From Typha latifolia (Eukaryota > Streptophyta > Magnoliopsida > Poales > Typhaceae), in assembly GCA_019914945.1 (NCBI GenBank), contig CM034101.1, forward strand, positions 8,815,188 to 8,879,187: a DNA stretch of 64,000 bases. The letters are read 5' to 3'. Below are positions 46,359-58,022 of the stretch, in pieces. The notes beneath the pieces were generated by a model that had not been told where the DNA came from, ran no database searches, and saw only the letters and a list, made by a program, of their open reading frames with translations. The translations under genes were made by a program, and so were the position numbers. The stretch's first letter is position 1. Each line of letters begins with the position of its first letter.

Positions 46359-47195
46359 TGATAGCTTCTATGGTACCAAAAGATAAGCTCTGATACCAAT
46401 GATAGGTCTACGGAATGATTCCTTCAAGATCTGAATTTATTGCAGGAAGCAGTCCGCACAACCAAGGTCTCCTATAGTCAGACACTTACGAAACCAAGTG
46501 GAATCGATTATAACTTCCTAATACGTTTTTCATATTTACGCCCTTCGCATATTCGCACTGCAACAGGGACAAAATTATGCTTTAGTGCGGATGATGGTGG
46601 TGGTGACGGGTGGATTGGATGTTAGGGTTATGGATGATAATGGAGATGAAGGTGGATGGGTGATGTTGTTTAAGTGATAAAGACGAAGGAGAAGAAGTGG
46701 TCGAGATCCCAAAGAAGAGGGAGGATTCGACAGACGAGGGAGATTAGAAGTTAGGAGAGACCCTTCCAACGATAGAGGTGGTAGGTTGGTGAAGAGGGAG
46801 GAGGGAGATTATGGTAGAGAGAATAGAGAGAAGATATGAGGCAAGAAATTAATAATCCAATAGCATAATAATTTTGGCTGCCATCCACACCTTTATAGAG
46901 GCTAGCCAATAAGCCAAAATGCAATTATTATCTCTAATTCGAGAAGATTCCCGTCGATCGTGTTCGAACGCGCCCGATCGCGTTTGAATGCACAAAAGGC
47001 GTTCTCTGTATGTGCGAACACAATGTAGACGTTCAAACACACATTTGTGTTCTTTGTTTTTGCGAACCTGATGCAAGGCATTCGCAGGGCGTTTGAACTC
47101 GACCCTTTCCGCGTTCGAACGTGACCTACAAGAATTTTATTTTAATTAAAATAAATAACAAATGGAATAAGAAAAGATCCTAACTAAATGTATCA
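46359..47195 (-). mobile_element. Solo LTR, B-type, in element F integrase
   Basis: TGATAGCTTC...AAATGTATCA (837 bp) with an exact target duplication ATGTG (46354-46358 and 47196-47200). It carries an embedded primer-site copy (GCTCTGATACCA on plus, 46387-46398) 28 bp inside its U5 end, and TTCGAA motifs at 46960-47130. Confidence 0.92.
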
Positions 47196-47200
47196 ATGTG

Positions 47201-48072
47201 CAACTCTGGCTCAACCGTTTATAGGTGCGTAACACCCCTTCATGTCTAGCCATAGGGGTGTCATGAAAGTGGTGCATCAACTACAAGCACAAGTGGCAAT
47301 CAGTTGGAACAATTATCTTGTCTTTGTCCACCAAGAGTCCGTCCTTCACCACCACTCCTTGCATACAGCTGGGATCTATAGCAAAGTCATCCAACATCCT
47401 CATGGTGTTCAGATCCCTCTTGTAGGCCTCCCGCAGCTGTTGGAAAAAAAATGAAAAATTGGCGCCAAAATCGCTGCCGACATGGCTGGATTTGAGTGCC
47501 TTGCGAAAGCATAAGTGATGCTATTTTCAGTCTCCTTTTTGTAAATTAACTCAGTCATATCCAAGTAGCTTGGACACCCACCTTCGCTGGGCTAGTGTGA
47601 GTTTGTGCTGCCTAAGGAAGTATGGCAAACTCCTTTGATCTGTGCGGATCGTGAAGCGTCACCCGGTGAGAGAAGGCTTTCACTTGGTGATAGCATAAAT
47701 GATAGTGAGCATCTCCCTTTCATAAGTGGATAGCATCTGTGAACGTTCAAAAAGAGCCTTGCTCATGTAAGCCATGATAGACGTTCTCTTGCATCAAAAC
47801 AGCCCCAATCCAGACTCTGGATATGTCGCACTAAATGTTGAACGGTTTGGTGAAATCGGCTAAAACAAGGACTGGGGTTGAGATCATCGCTTTGTTCAAG
47901 GCTTCAAATGCTTCTTTTGCTTTGTCTGTCCATGTGAATGCACCCTTCCACAGCAAGGCCGTGATGAGAGCCGCAACCTTGCGTAGCTCTTTGGTAGTCT
48001 TGGGCAACAGCCATTCCACCATGTTTTGGATCTTCTTACGGTCAACTTTCATGGTATCTTTATATATGATGT
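47201..48072 (-). pseudogene. Element F integrase zinc finger, RNase H and RT C-terminal part
   Basis: Minus strand: RT connection (KKIQNMVEWLLPKTTKELRKV, then WKGAFTWTDKAKEAFEALN and TPVLVLADFTKPFNI), then RNase H with SQMLSTYEREMLTI, then the integrase HHCC region to the solo LTR junction. The RT is interrupted by C3 inside the YLGH motif. Stops in RNase H show that it is dead. Confidence 0.85.
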
Positions 48073-49752
48073 TGTAATAACCCAAGTACCAAAAATAAAA
48101 TTTAGCTGGGCATGACAAGATTGGCCAAGCTGTGGTCGGCCTCGTGCCCAGTAGTGTTGCATGTTGTGGCAGTGGTGGAGGTGCCATGCACCTCCACCGA
48201 ACCAGTCTTCTCCACGTCGTAGTGATGCATAGAGGTAGGACTGAGCCCACCGGCCACTTTACCGCACCCACGTGACCACCCGATCTCTCTCTCTCTCTCT
48301 AATTTTCTTCTTCCTCTCTCTCATTCTCTCTCTCTCCTCTCTAGCTCCCCCTCTCTCAGTCCCTCTAGTTTCCTAGCAGCCATCGACCGCCAGGAAGAGT
48401 CGTCATTGGCCTTCTACCGACCGGTGAGTCTCTCTCTCTTTCCTTCTCTCTCTCTCTCCCTTTAGTTCTTACTATTTCCTCTGGTCCGCCGGAGGATTAA
48501 GCCGCTAGTGAGAGGTCAGTAGCTGAGTGCCACCAACGACCGCACTCAGCCCAGCACCCTGTTGTCCATGGGGCTAGGCTCGGCCCAGCACCTGTTGTGT
48601 TAAGGTGCTGGGCTAAGCTCAGCACTGTGTATAGTTTTTTTTAAATATTATTAATTACTATTTAATTATATTTAATTATGTTATTAGATATTTAATTATT
48701 GTAGTTAATCTAATGTATTTAATTTATATGAATTAAATCTAATTATATCAGGTTTAGCAAAATACCAACAGCATAAATTATTATATTAATCCTAGCTAGG
48801 TATAGTAATTATTAGAGTTATGTACATATATTCATATGTAATTATTTACATTAATTTAATTCTTATTTTCTTAATTATCAAAGAGAATAATTGGCAAATA
48901 ATTATATTTTATATACATTACTAGATAATATAATTATTATTAATAAATAGCAAAATAAATATAGGAATTAAGAGTATTCGGTTATAACAAGAAATTTTTT
49001 TCTAGTCAAGTTAGTTCTAATTAGTGAAAAGACTAACATTATTATGTCATAAATAATTTCATATTCCGAGCCCCCTGTTCAAGACCTCGTAGACCTAACT
49101 ATCGAGGATTGATCGTTGTTGTGGCAATGTGAATGAGTGCTTGTTTGGTAATTATAGTTGTGGTGAGTAGTCTTATCCCCTAGACGCCTTTCTCAAATTA
49201 GAATAGATTATATAATTATGTATATGTATGTTTTGTCCTCCAACATGACTATATGACCTTATCTAGAGATGATTTTAATTGAGCATCTTTTATCATGCAT
49301 TTGCTTAGGTTGATTTGGGATATGAGTACATTAGTGATATATAGAGATGATTGCAGATAACTATAGTGTTATGACTTTATGCCGAGATGATCTCTAGCAT
49401 AAGTATGCATATGATAAACTAGCAGGAGTATGCATGTGTTAGATATATAGTTGGAGACTACGTTACATCATTTTCCTCTTTACTTCTTTACCACCAAAAT
49501 TCTTGAGTTGCATGATTTGTTGCAATACTGGATATAAGCATATGATCTATCATGTATAGAAAATCATGAAAATATATGTATATGTGATGTTATGGTTGGA
49601 ATGGTATCTGGTCTAGATTGGTACTAGACATACTCTTAGCGTATGGTAGAGTATGGTGATGGTTGATGGTTGTACTCTTATCATATGATAGGGTATAACT
49701 ATGATTGATATACCCTTAGCGTTTGGCAGGGTATGATTATTTACTAAGATGC

Positions 49753-50615
49753 TGATACACTTAGTTAGAATTTTATGTAATTATCTAAATCCAGCTTTGT
49801 ACAGTTTCAGAAAAATATTTGTAGAATATTCGACACATATCCAAATAATATCAAACTAGTTGGATAAGGTCAAAACCTCTAGATTTACAACTTTGATATT
49901 CATGACTTCTCCAGATTCAGAATATATCTATGACAAAACAAAAGCTTTGTCTGAAAGGTATTCGGAGAAGATAAGGAATACTAGTTTAGTTAGTTGTTAG
50001 GATTTCATATTGTTTTAGACTTGTTGGCTAGCCTCTATAAATATGTGGATGGCACCCAACTTTATATGCCTATTGGATTCTTGATTTCTTGCCTCCTATC
50101 TTCTCTCTAGACTCTTCCCTCTTTACTATCCTTCCACTTCTACCGTTGGCAAGGTTTCTCTTCGCTTCTAATCTCCCTCGACTATCGAGCCACCCCTCTT
50201 CTTTGGGATCTCAACCACTTCGTTCTCTTCATCTACTTCCCTTAATCACTTCCATAATCCACCCTCATCTTCATACCCATCCATAACCCTAACATCCACT
50301 CCACCCGTCACCACCACCATCACCCACGTTATTCCGTATTTTCGTCCTTTCTACAGTTTGAATCTGCGAAGGACATAAATACAAAAGTTGTAGATTTGGA
50401 AGATATGAATCCAACCCAATTAGTTTTGTAATTTTCCAACTACCGGAGAATATCTGATAAATATTTTTCCACGGTTGCACGAACTGCTTCCTACAAAAAA
50501 TTCAGATTTTAAGGAATTGTTCTGTAGCCGATCTTTTGGTTCTAGATCCTATCAATTGGTATCAGAGCCCTATTAATTGGTATTAGAGCCTATCAATTGG
50601 TATCAGAACCTATCA
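49753..50615 (+). mobile_element. Chimeric solo LTR with triplicated primer-binding site
   Basis: Exact target duplication GATGC (49748-49752 and 50616-50620). It starts TGATACACTTAGTTAG like B-type LTRs. Roughly 49780-49995 then matches the miniature-array LTR (TTTCAGAAAAATATTTGTAG, CAAATAATATCAAACTAG, then CATGACTTCTCCAGATTCAG). After about 50005 it returns to B-type sequence with TATA box CTCTATAAATATG (50033-50045). The TTCGAA block is absent. The right end has three primer-site copies at 50557, 50578 and 50598. Confidence 0.88.
50033..50045 (+). promoter_or_regulatory. TATA box of B-type LTR
   Basis: CTCTATAAATATG precedes the CT-rich leader by about 50-70 bp. The equivalent word is conserved in the other B-type LTRs and, as CTCTATAAATAGGG on the minus strand, in every miniature-array LTR (plus-strand TATTTATA at 23725, 24582 and so on). 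Confidence 0.6.
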
Positions 50616-50817
50616 GATGCCCTTAACGTATGGTAGGGTATGATTTATTTCTAGAGATATTCTTAGCGTATGATAGGATATGCTTTAAACTTGTGGCATG
50701 ATGCGTATCGAGTTTGGGCCTGGGTACCATAGTCCAGCATAGTAGATAATATTTAGAATTGAGATGGATGATTGTGATAGTGTGAAATATGTGGATTGTA
50801 TCTGACTCTGATATATA

Positions 50818-51682
50818 TGATATCGAGTAGTTGGCTAATAGGGGTCTTACGAAATGATCCCTTCAAGATCTGGATTTATTGCAAAATGCAGTCCGCGCAA
50901 CCGAGGGAAAATATTCACCAAATATTCTCTCGTAATCAAAAAGTTACAAAACCAAGTGGAATCGATCCGTACTCCTTGATCTACGATTTTTATAGTTACG
51001 CCCTTCACAGATTCAAACTACAACTGGGACGAAAACATGATAGAGTGGGGATGAAGGTGGTGGTGACGGGTGGAGTGGATGTTATAGTTATGGATGATAA
51101 TGGAGATGAGGGTGGATAGCTTATGTTGTTTAAGGGATAAAGACGAAGGGGAATAAGTGGTCAAGATCCTAAGGAAGAGGGAGGACTCGACAAACGAGGG
51201 AGATTATAAGTTAGGAGAGACCTTGCCAATGGTAGAGGTGGCTATTTGGTGAAGAGGGAGGAGGGAGATTTGGATAGAGAGACTAGAGAGAGGATAGAAG
51301 AGGAAAGAAACCAATTTTCATTAAGCATTATAATTTTGGCTGCTATCCACACCTTTATAGAGGTTAGCCAACAAGCCAAAATAATAATTATTAACCCTAA
51401 TTTTAGTGGACTCTCGCTAATTGCGTTCGAACGTGCCTGACCGTGTTCAAATGCACAAAAGGCATTCTTTGTCGATGCAAACCTAATGTAGACGTTCCAA
51501 CGTGCCGTTTGAACACGCCCGACTACGTTCGAACGCACATTTCACGTTCTTTGTTTTTGCAAACCTGATACAGGTATTCGCAAAGGCGTTCAAACGCACC
51601 CCTTTTCACGTTCTAACGCGACCTACAAAAAAATTATTTTAATAAAATCAAATAACTAATGCAATAAGAAAAGACTCCAACA
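50818..51682 (-). mobile_element. Solo LTR, B-type, nested in C3
   Basis: It follows the minus-strand B-type order: CCTTCAAGATCTGGATTTATTGC, then the ATCCACTCCACC-complement region, then TTCGAA motifs at 51420-51620. The ends are TGATATCGAG...CCAACA, flanked by ATATA and AGATA (4/5). The right end deviates from the usual TGTATCA, so boundaries are less sure. Confidence 0.7.
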
Positions 51683-51874
51683 AGATATATAATTGGCATG
51701 CATCATGCATCGATACTAATATGATTATTATCACTCGATCATGATTATTATACTTCATATGTTGTTATATTGGGTGATGTATATTATAATTTCATCATGA
51801 GATATATTTTAGTTGAGGATATAGTATGCCCATTCATGAGATAATCTTGATTTTATTTATATATATGTTGTCAA

Positions 51875-51877
<3 letters not shown>

Positions 51878-51908
<31 letters not shown>
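51878..51908. repeat. AT dinucleotide microsatellite
   Basis: About 15 uninterrupted AT units in C3 between the nested LTRs at 50818-51682 and 52201-53042. Confidence 0.9.
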
Positions 51909-51910
<2 letters not shown>

Positions 51911-52200
51911 TCATGCATGGCATCATGCTCCTTTGTAATTCATATTATCTAGTACATGATTTACTTTTTGTTTGGCTTCACTGATTCGGGGTAAGGTCTA
52001 TTCAGTGAGCCTTTAGCTCATGACTCTTTATTTTTCTCTTTTCCAAAAACTAGGTGAGTGAGTGGAGCAGGATACTCTCTTAGAGGTCTTGCCAGCGGGT
52101 GAAGAGTAGAGTGTGGTTAGTATTATACGCTAGAAGCATTATGTTATATAGTGTATCAGTTGACATTTCAAAGTGTCTTTATCTCTGTCTTATATTTTAG

Positions 52201-53042
52201 TGATACAATTCGGACTTCACCGGTGTCATCTCGAACATGGATACACTTTATGGGTGTCTTTTATTCTTGTTTTAGTATTTTATTTAGAGAAAAATAAGTT
52301 TTCTATAGGTCACGTTCGAACGCGGGTGGGTGCGTTTGAACGCGCTTGCGAACACTTACATCAGGTTCGCAAAAATAGATAATGCAAAATATTCGTTCGA
52401 ACGAAATTGGGTGCGTTCGAATGCAGTGAGCAAAAATCCACTATTTCTAGGGTTAATAATTGTCATTTTTGAATTGTTTGGTTAGCCTCTTAAGGTGTGG
52501 ATGGCAACCAAGGAGGCATTATTGAATGAATTGAGTTTTTACCCTAATCTTCTTCTTCTCCTTCTCTCTCGTTCCCTCATTCCCCGGCTCCGCCACTTCT
52601 AGCCTCCCTTGATCGGCCACTCACCATAGTCCCTTAGGGGCAGGGCAGCCCACTCCTCTCCTTTCTTCAAATCTCTATAATCTTGCCCTAACCCCTTACA
52701 TCATCCATAATCCTTCCACCGCCACTTACTCAATGGTGCCACCCCATTACCGCTGGTCTACCACCTCCATAATCCACCTAGGATTGCATGCCTCCATCCA
52801 CGGATCCATAGACAGACTCCTTGATGTTCGTCTACTTATCTGATGATATCTCTAGATCCCGCCATCTGATTTTCCTAAAATTAGATACATTGGAAAGATC
52901 TTTTCTAGGGCTATAACATATCAAATTTCACGTTAATCCGATGGTTATAATTTCTAAAATCCTCTTCCAAACTTCTATGCAAGATTGTGTCCAGATCTGA
53001 AAATAGGATAGATCAAACCTTAGCCTAAGGGAGATCGTATCA
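52201..53042 (+). mobile_element. Solo LTR, G-type, nested in C3
   Basis: It starts TGATACAATTCGGACTTCACCGG and ends AGATCGTATCA, parallel to the LTRs of element G. Flanking TTTAG and TATAG form a 4/5 target duplication. It has a TTCGAA motif block at 52315-52420. Confidence 0.8.
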
Positions 53043-53329
53043 TATAGTAGGTGACTTTGTACTTGTTAAATTATGTATATACTACCGTTGTGTATATGTA
53101 GTAGTGAAATGCTCTTGGTGATGTGTTGTGGCCTATGTGGGGCCCTATTAAGGTTATCTGTATGCTGTTGGCAGTCTTGAGTTACTTTTAGTTTAGATGT
53201 TGTGGATAAAATTATAGTGTTGATACATGTTCATTTGATTGTCTGCAACTAACCGAGTTATTAGGTGCCTTGCACGTGCTGTGTAGGCCTGTCCCATGCA
53301 CATGTTTAGGATTTGGGTGTTACAAATGT

Positions 53330-53694
53330 GGCCCAAGTAGTTGACCCTTTGCGGGCCCATGAACACTTGGAGTCCTTGGCCTTCAATTTGTGTTGCCATA
53401 ATAGTCTAAGTACCGTCCGAAGATGTCACAAGTGCTCCTCCCATGTACGGCCGTATACCAATATATCATCAAAGAATATCAGCACATATTGCCTCAAATG
53501 AGACCTAAAGATATAAATTCATTAAGCTTTGAAAGGTGACAGGAGCATTAGTAAGACCAAAGGGCATAACGAGAAACTTCTAGTGCCCATCATGAGTTCT
53601 AAACGACGTCTTGTGCACATCGGATAGTTCTATTCTGATTAGTATCCCGCCTTCAAATCCAACTTTGAGAAGTAACATGCACTTGCCAATTCAT
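53330..53694 (-). pseudogene. Element F reverse transcriptase palm (continued after C3)
   Basis: Minus-strand broken frames hold the RT middle: HKTSFRTHDGH-type fingers, MPFGLTNAPVTF, the FDDILVY region near 53480-53450, and HLRTVL. They join up with 48072 across C3. The coding stops at 53694, where element G is inserted; the other side of F is not found to the right of G. Confidence 0.75.
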
Positions 53695-54597
53695 TGATAC
53701 GATTCGGACTTCACCGATGTCGTCTCGAGCACGGATACTCTTTAGGGGTGTCTTTATTTCTTGTTTTAATATTTAATTCCTAAGAAAATAAGTTTTCTGT
53801 AAGTCGCGTTCAAATGCGGTTGTGAACGCCTGCATCACATCCAGAGAGTGTGAATTATGCGTTTGAACGCGTTGTGAACGCCTGTATTGCGTTCGCAAAT
53901 CCAGAGTAGTGGAAAACAGTACGTTCGGTCACGCATTCGAATGCCAGCATCGCATTCGCAAATCTAGAGAAGAGCAAATTAGGTGCGTTCGAACGCGGTT
54001 GGCGATAATGTACTGTTTAGGGTTAATTTTGAATTATTTGGTCAGCCTCTAAAGGATGTAGATGGCAACCATAGAGTCATTATTGATGAATTGAGTTTTT
54101 CCTTGCCTCCTTCGTCTTCTTCGCTCTCGTTCTCTCGATCCCCAAGGACGCCGCTTCTAACCTCCCGCGACCGGCCAATCACCCTAGTCCCTTAGGGGTG
54201 GCTCTCTCCTCCCCCATCTTCCAATCTATCCAACACTTGCCCTAACCCTTCAATCAACCAAACCCTTCCACCACCACTTTTCACCGGTGTAACCCCATTA
54301 ACGCTAGTCCACCACCAACCACCATCATCTAGGATCTCGTGCCTCTATCCACGGATCCTGATCAAACCCCCTGATGTTCGTCCACTAATCAGACGATTTC
54401 TTGAGATCCCCTACATCCGATCCGCTTGAAACTTGATTTGTTAGAAAGCTCTTTTCTAGGGCTACAACATATTCAAATTTTACATCGATATGACGGAGGT
54501 ATCTTTCGGGATCTATTTAAAAATTTCCGTGCCAAAATTAGTTCAGATTTGAGAATTGGAAGAGATGGAACCTTAGCCAAAAGGGGAGATTGTATCA
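53695..54597 (+). mobile_element. 5' LTR of gypsy element G
   Basis: TGATACGATTCGG...GATTGTATCA, 903 bp, followed by a primer-binding site. It contains a GCGTTCGAACGC-type motif block (53800-54000) with several decayed units. Upstream flanking bases are TTCAT; the matching right flank is lost because the 3' LTR is truncated. Confidence 0.85.
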
Positions 54598-54600
54598 AGC

Positions 54601-54612
54601 TGGTATCAGAGC
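54601..54612 (+). promoter_or_regulatory. tRNA-iMet primer-binding site of element G
   Basis: TGGTATCAGAGC, 3 nt after the LTR end, is an exact match to the complement of the plant initiator tRNA 3' end. Confidence 0.9.
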
Positions 54613-54638
54613 AACCATTCCTTAGACACGCGCTTCTC

Positions 54639-55960
54639 ATGATGACAACCAAAGCCATGGCTGCACGGCGAGATGATGAAGAGGAAATTCTCCCAATAGA
54701 GGAGGAGGAAACGGTTACGGGGACTTCCACCCGCGGAACCGTCCGATCTAATCGGAATACGGAAGAACCTAGTATTCAAGTCGTGTTGGGGTCTCTTTCC
54801 AAACAAATGGCGATCAACAACTAGATGATAATGGAGATGATGCGGTAATTACGAGTGACAAGAGAAGCCATGGCGAATGGGAATGCACCATCGACCCCAC
54901 GATGCGAGTCCACTCCATTGAACCCACCGCCACCAGTTTAGAATTTGCAACCACAAGAGCCATTGCTGCCACCACCCTATGGGCAGAGGCAAGCAAGGAT
55001 GGTTAGACCAGGGCCAGTTGCAGGTGAACCCATCTGACGAGTGAACCACTATGGAGATCATCTTGGAGATCAAGATCCGTGGGCGGGTCAATACGATCCG
55101 GAACCACGGCGAGTTAATCAAAATCGAAGGTGGGATCATCAACCCTTCATGGTGCATCCTTCTCCGGTTAGACAAGGACTTGGACATGATCTGGAACAAG
55201 ACAACAACATCCGTGGACAAATTGTGCGTCTCGAATTCCCCAAGTTCAAAGATGGTGATCTGATTGATTGGTTGTATAGGGCGGAGCAATTCTTCGCATA
55301 CCAAGGTACGGTGGAAGAATACAAGGTGATGCTTGCGAGCTTCCACCTTGAAGAATGGGCGCTTCATTGGTTTCGAGCAGCCAATGCCAATGAGGCTATC
55401 GAAACTTGGGCTGAATTTTGTGCCGATATCACGCGGCGATTTAGAGTTTCGGGGTATAAAGACTTCGATGCTCTCCTCTCAAAGACAATGCAAAAGACCA
55501 CGATTGGGGCATACCAAGAAGAGTTTGAGAGAATAAGTAGCTGATGTCAACCCCCATGGACAGATCAGCAACTTCGCAGCATCTTCATCTCCGAGCTGCG
55601 GGGAGACATACAAGCTAATATGAGGGCTTTAACGCCTAGAACCTTAAAGGAGGCCTTCGAAGATGCAATGCTCATGGAAGACAAACATAGGGCCATGAAG
55701 TTACACCTGAAACAAAATTGGACGAGCCAAGGAAGCCGCAATCAAGCTCAACCAACCATAGCGCCGGGAAATATTATCAGCGTACCAAGGACCGCTGCTA
55801 CAATGGTGCCTCCTTGAGCAACCCTGAAGCCATCCCAAGATGTGATGTACGCACCTAGAGGTCCAGAACGAACAGTCACACCTGCTCAAGTGGAGGAATG
55901 AAGAGCCAAAGGCCTATGCTTTCATTGTGTTGAGAAGTTTGTACCCAGGCATCATTGCGC
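54639..55960 (+). pseudogene. Element G gag with CCHC zinc knuckle
   Basis: From the first ATG (54639) the N-terminal frame runs to a stop at 54822. The retrotransposon gag domain is in 55041-55544: FPKFKDGDLIDWLYRAEQFF, then EEWALHWFRAANANEAIETW, FCADITRRF and SKTMQKTTIGAYQEEFE, the standard gypsy capsid pattern. Next come 55620-55817 (TLKEAFEDAMLMEDKH) and a knuckle at about 55890-55965 (KGLCFHCVEKFVPRHHC). Gag would form the particle. At least three stops or frameshifts are present. Confidence 0.88.
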
Positions 55961-56075
55961 TAAACCAATGGGATTGGTGATGCTAATAGATGGATTGGAG
56001 GATGTGGCGGATGAGTTTGCAGCTGAAAATGAAGGTGTGGCTGGACATCAAGGAGAAGTAGCTGAGGAGTAACAC

Positions 56076-56480
56076 ATGGAGGACATGATAGCCGAAATCT
56101 CCCTCCATGCCTATTCAAAGACAGTCGCGCCAAAGACTATGCGGGTGAACGGTGTAGTCAAGAAAACCGCAGTGAGAATCTTGATCGACATTGGGTCCAC
56201 CCACAACTTCATTAATAAGAGGCTCCTTAAGAAGAATGGGCTCGAGTCGGAACCCACAGAAGGGTTCAATGTGACTATTGGAGATGGCACCACATTGCAA
56301 GCGGATTTTATTTGTGAGGTGTGGAATTGAAGGTGCAAGGCCAAACTTTCACATTGAATCTATATCTATTGGTCTTGCGAGGTGCCGACATTGTTTTGGG
56401 GACTCAATGGCTTCAAAGCTTGGGGCCCATGACATTTAACTTTACCAACCTCTTAATGACATTTTGGAGGAATGACTAGA
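56076..56480 (+). pseudogene. Element G aspartic protease
   Basis: MRVNGVVKKTAVRILIDIGSTHNFI carries the active-site D-x-G-x-T-H-N-F with I in place of S (DIG). It is followed by FNVTIGDGT and, after a frameshift near 56330, by GADIVLGTQWLQSLGPMTFNF, the family's second conserved strand. It is intact as a domain apart from the frameshift. Confidence 0.85.
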
Positions 56481-56504
56481 GAGTGTTGCTGGATGGAAAT
56501 CAAC

Positions 56505-56535
56505 AGATGATTGAACTTCCAAGCGCAGGGGACGC
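56505..56535 (+). other. Deletion junction removing RT and RNase H from element G
   Basis: The frame 56483-56758 passes directly from the protease tail (LLDGNQQMIELPSA) to sequence normally found between RNase H and integrase (GDASELVSFSAPTFPFSSDL). About 1.5 kb expected for RT and RNase H is absent, with no foreign DNA at the joint. Confidence 0.75.
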
Positions 56536-56559
56536 AAGTGAGCTCGTCTCTTTCTCAGC

Positions 56560-58010
56560 ACCCACTTTTCCGTTTTCCTCAGATCTTCGGAGAGCCAGCG
56601 TAGGGGATAGTGAACTGGTCCGACTCGTGGAGGAGCTGAGAGAGAACCCATCAAGCTATCCCGAGCACGAGGAGCAACGGGTTGGTACTCGAGCGTGGGC
56701 GGATCAAGGTACCCGCGGACGAAGAGCTACGGAGACTATTGATGGCACACTTCTATGATACTCCTATAGCAGGCCATGAAGGGGTCTTACGTACCTACAA
56801 GCGGCTGGCCCAAAATTGTACATGGATAACGATGAAGTCGGACGTGAAGAAATATGTGCGTGAATGCCAAATCTGCCAACGAGTCAAATCGGAGATGCTC
56901 AAACCCAGCGGGCTGTTGCAACCACTGCCTATATTGGAGCATATTTGGGAGGACATCTCCATGGACTTCATCGAAGGGCTGCCAAAGGTCCGAGGACAAT
57001 CGGTGGTGTCTGTTGTGGTGGATAGGCTGAGTAAATATGCTTATTTCATAGCATTGTCTCACACGTTTTCAGCGAAAAAGGTTGCTAAAATTTTTGTTCG
57101 GGAAGTGACGCGCTTGCATGGGATGCATAGGACGATCGTGTCAGACCGGGATCGCATCTTCATCAGCGAGTTTTAGTCCGAGTTCTTCAGATTGCAGGGG
57201 ACTCATATCAACCTTAGTTCAGCTTATCACCCTGAGATGGATGGCCAAACCGAGGTGGTGAATCACGGACTAGAGCAATACTTGTGATGCTTTGTGGCGG
57301 ACTGACCAAAGGATTGGGTCAAATTTCTTCCATGGGCTGAGTGGTCATAAAATACCGCTCATCACTCTAGCATCGACATGACCCCCTTTGAGGGCGGTTT
57401 ATGGGCGCACTCCCTGGTCTTGCGTACCTACCATAGATTGGCGGCGGGAGATAGAACCGAGCTCGACTTGGAACTCGCAGATTGAAATGAAACATTGAGG
57501 CGACTCAAGATTCACCTAGCACCAGCCCATAACCGCATGAAGCAGACTCATGACAAGGGACGGCATGAGCGAGAATTTGAGGTGGATCAATGGGCGTTCA
57601 TTCGAGCTCAACCGTACCGGCAATCCACATTAAGACCAATTTTGAACCAGAAGTAGGGTTATAAGTACTATGGTCCGTACTGAGTGCTACAAAGAATCGA
57701 TCCAATAGCTTACCTGTTGGACCTACCTAAGGAAACCAGAATACATCTGGTCTTCCATGTATCGGCATTGAAGGCCTAGATCAGGCCTAACCATGTGGTG
57801 GGTTCGGCCTTGCCCGAATCAATAAAGGAAGATGGTCCCACTGAACCGGTCCGAGTCTTAGGCCGCAGGAGAAGACGCCATGGATCTAGATTGGAGACCA
57901 AAGTGCTGATCGAGTGGCTGGCCAAACCAACTAACGAGTCTACATGGGAGCTAGAGTTAGATATCATGGATCGCTTCCCAAATTTCAAACCTTGAGGATA
58001 AGGTTGCAAA
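56560..58010 (+). pseudogene. Element G integrase with chromodomain-like tail
   Basis: 56682-57176 holds the HHCC region (AHFYDTPIAGHEGVLRTYKRL, CQICQRVK) and core (WEDISMDFIEGLPKVRGQS, VVVDRLSKYAYF, SDRDRIF, with both core aspartates in view). [15 protein letters not shown] follows after a stop at 57174. 57795-57995 is the chromodomain-like tail (KVLIEWLAKPTNESTWELE, then FPNF) leading to GAGGATAAGGTT, the LEDKV-type end. Multiple stops are present. Confidence 0.88.
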
Positions 58011-58022
58011 AGCGTGGTGGAT

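Larger units (their letters stand above)
48073..53324 (-). mobile_element. Solo LTR, family C, copy C3, containing three nested LTRs
   Basis: TGTAATAACCC...GGGTGTTACA, flanked by GATGT and AATGT (4/5 target duplication). It sits inside the RT YLGH motif of element F; coding sequence is continuous across it. Without the nested LTRs (49753-50615, 50818-51682, 52201-53042) it is about 2.67 kb. The order of CT-rich, AT-rich (48640-49080) and ATGCATATGA-type segments matches C2. Confidence 0.8.
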
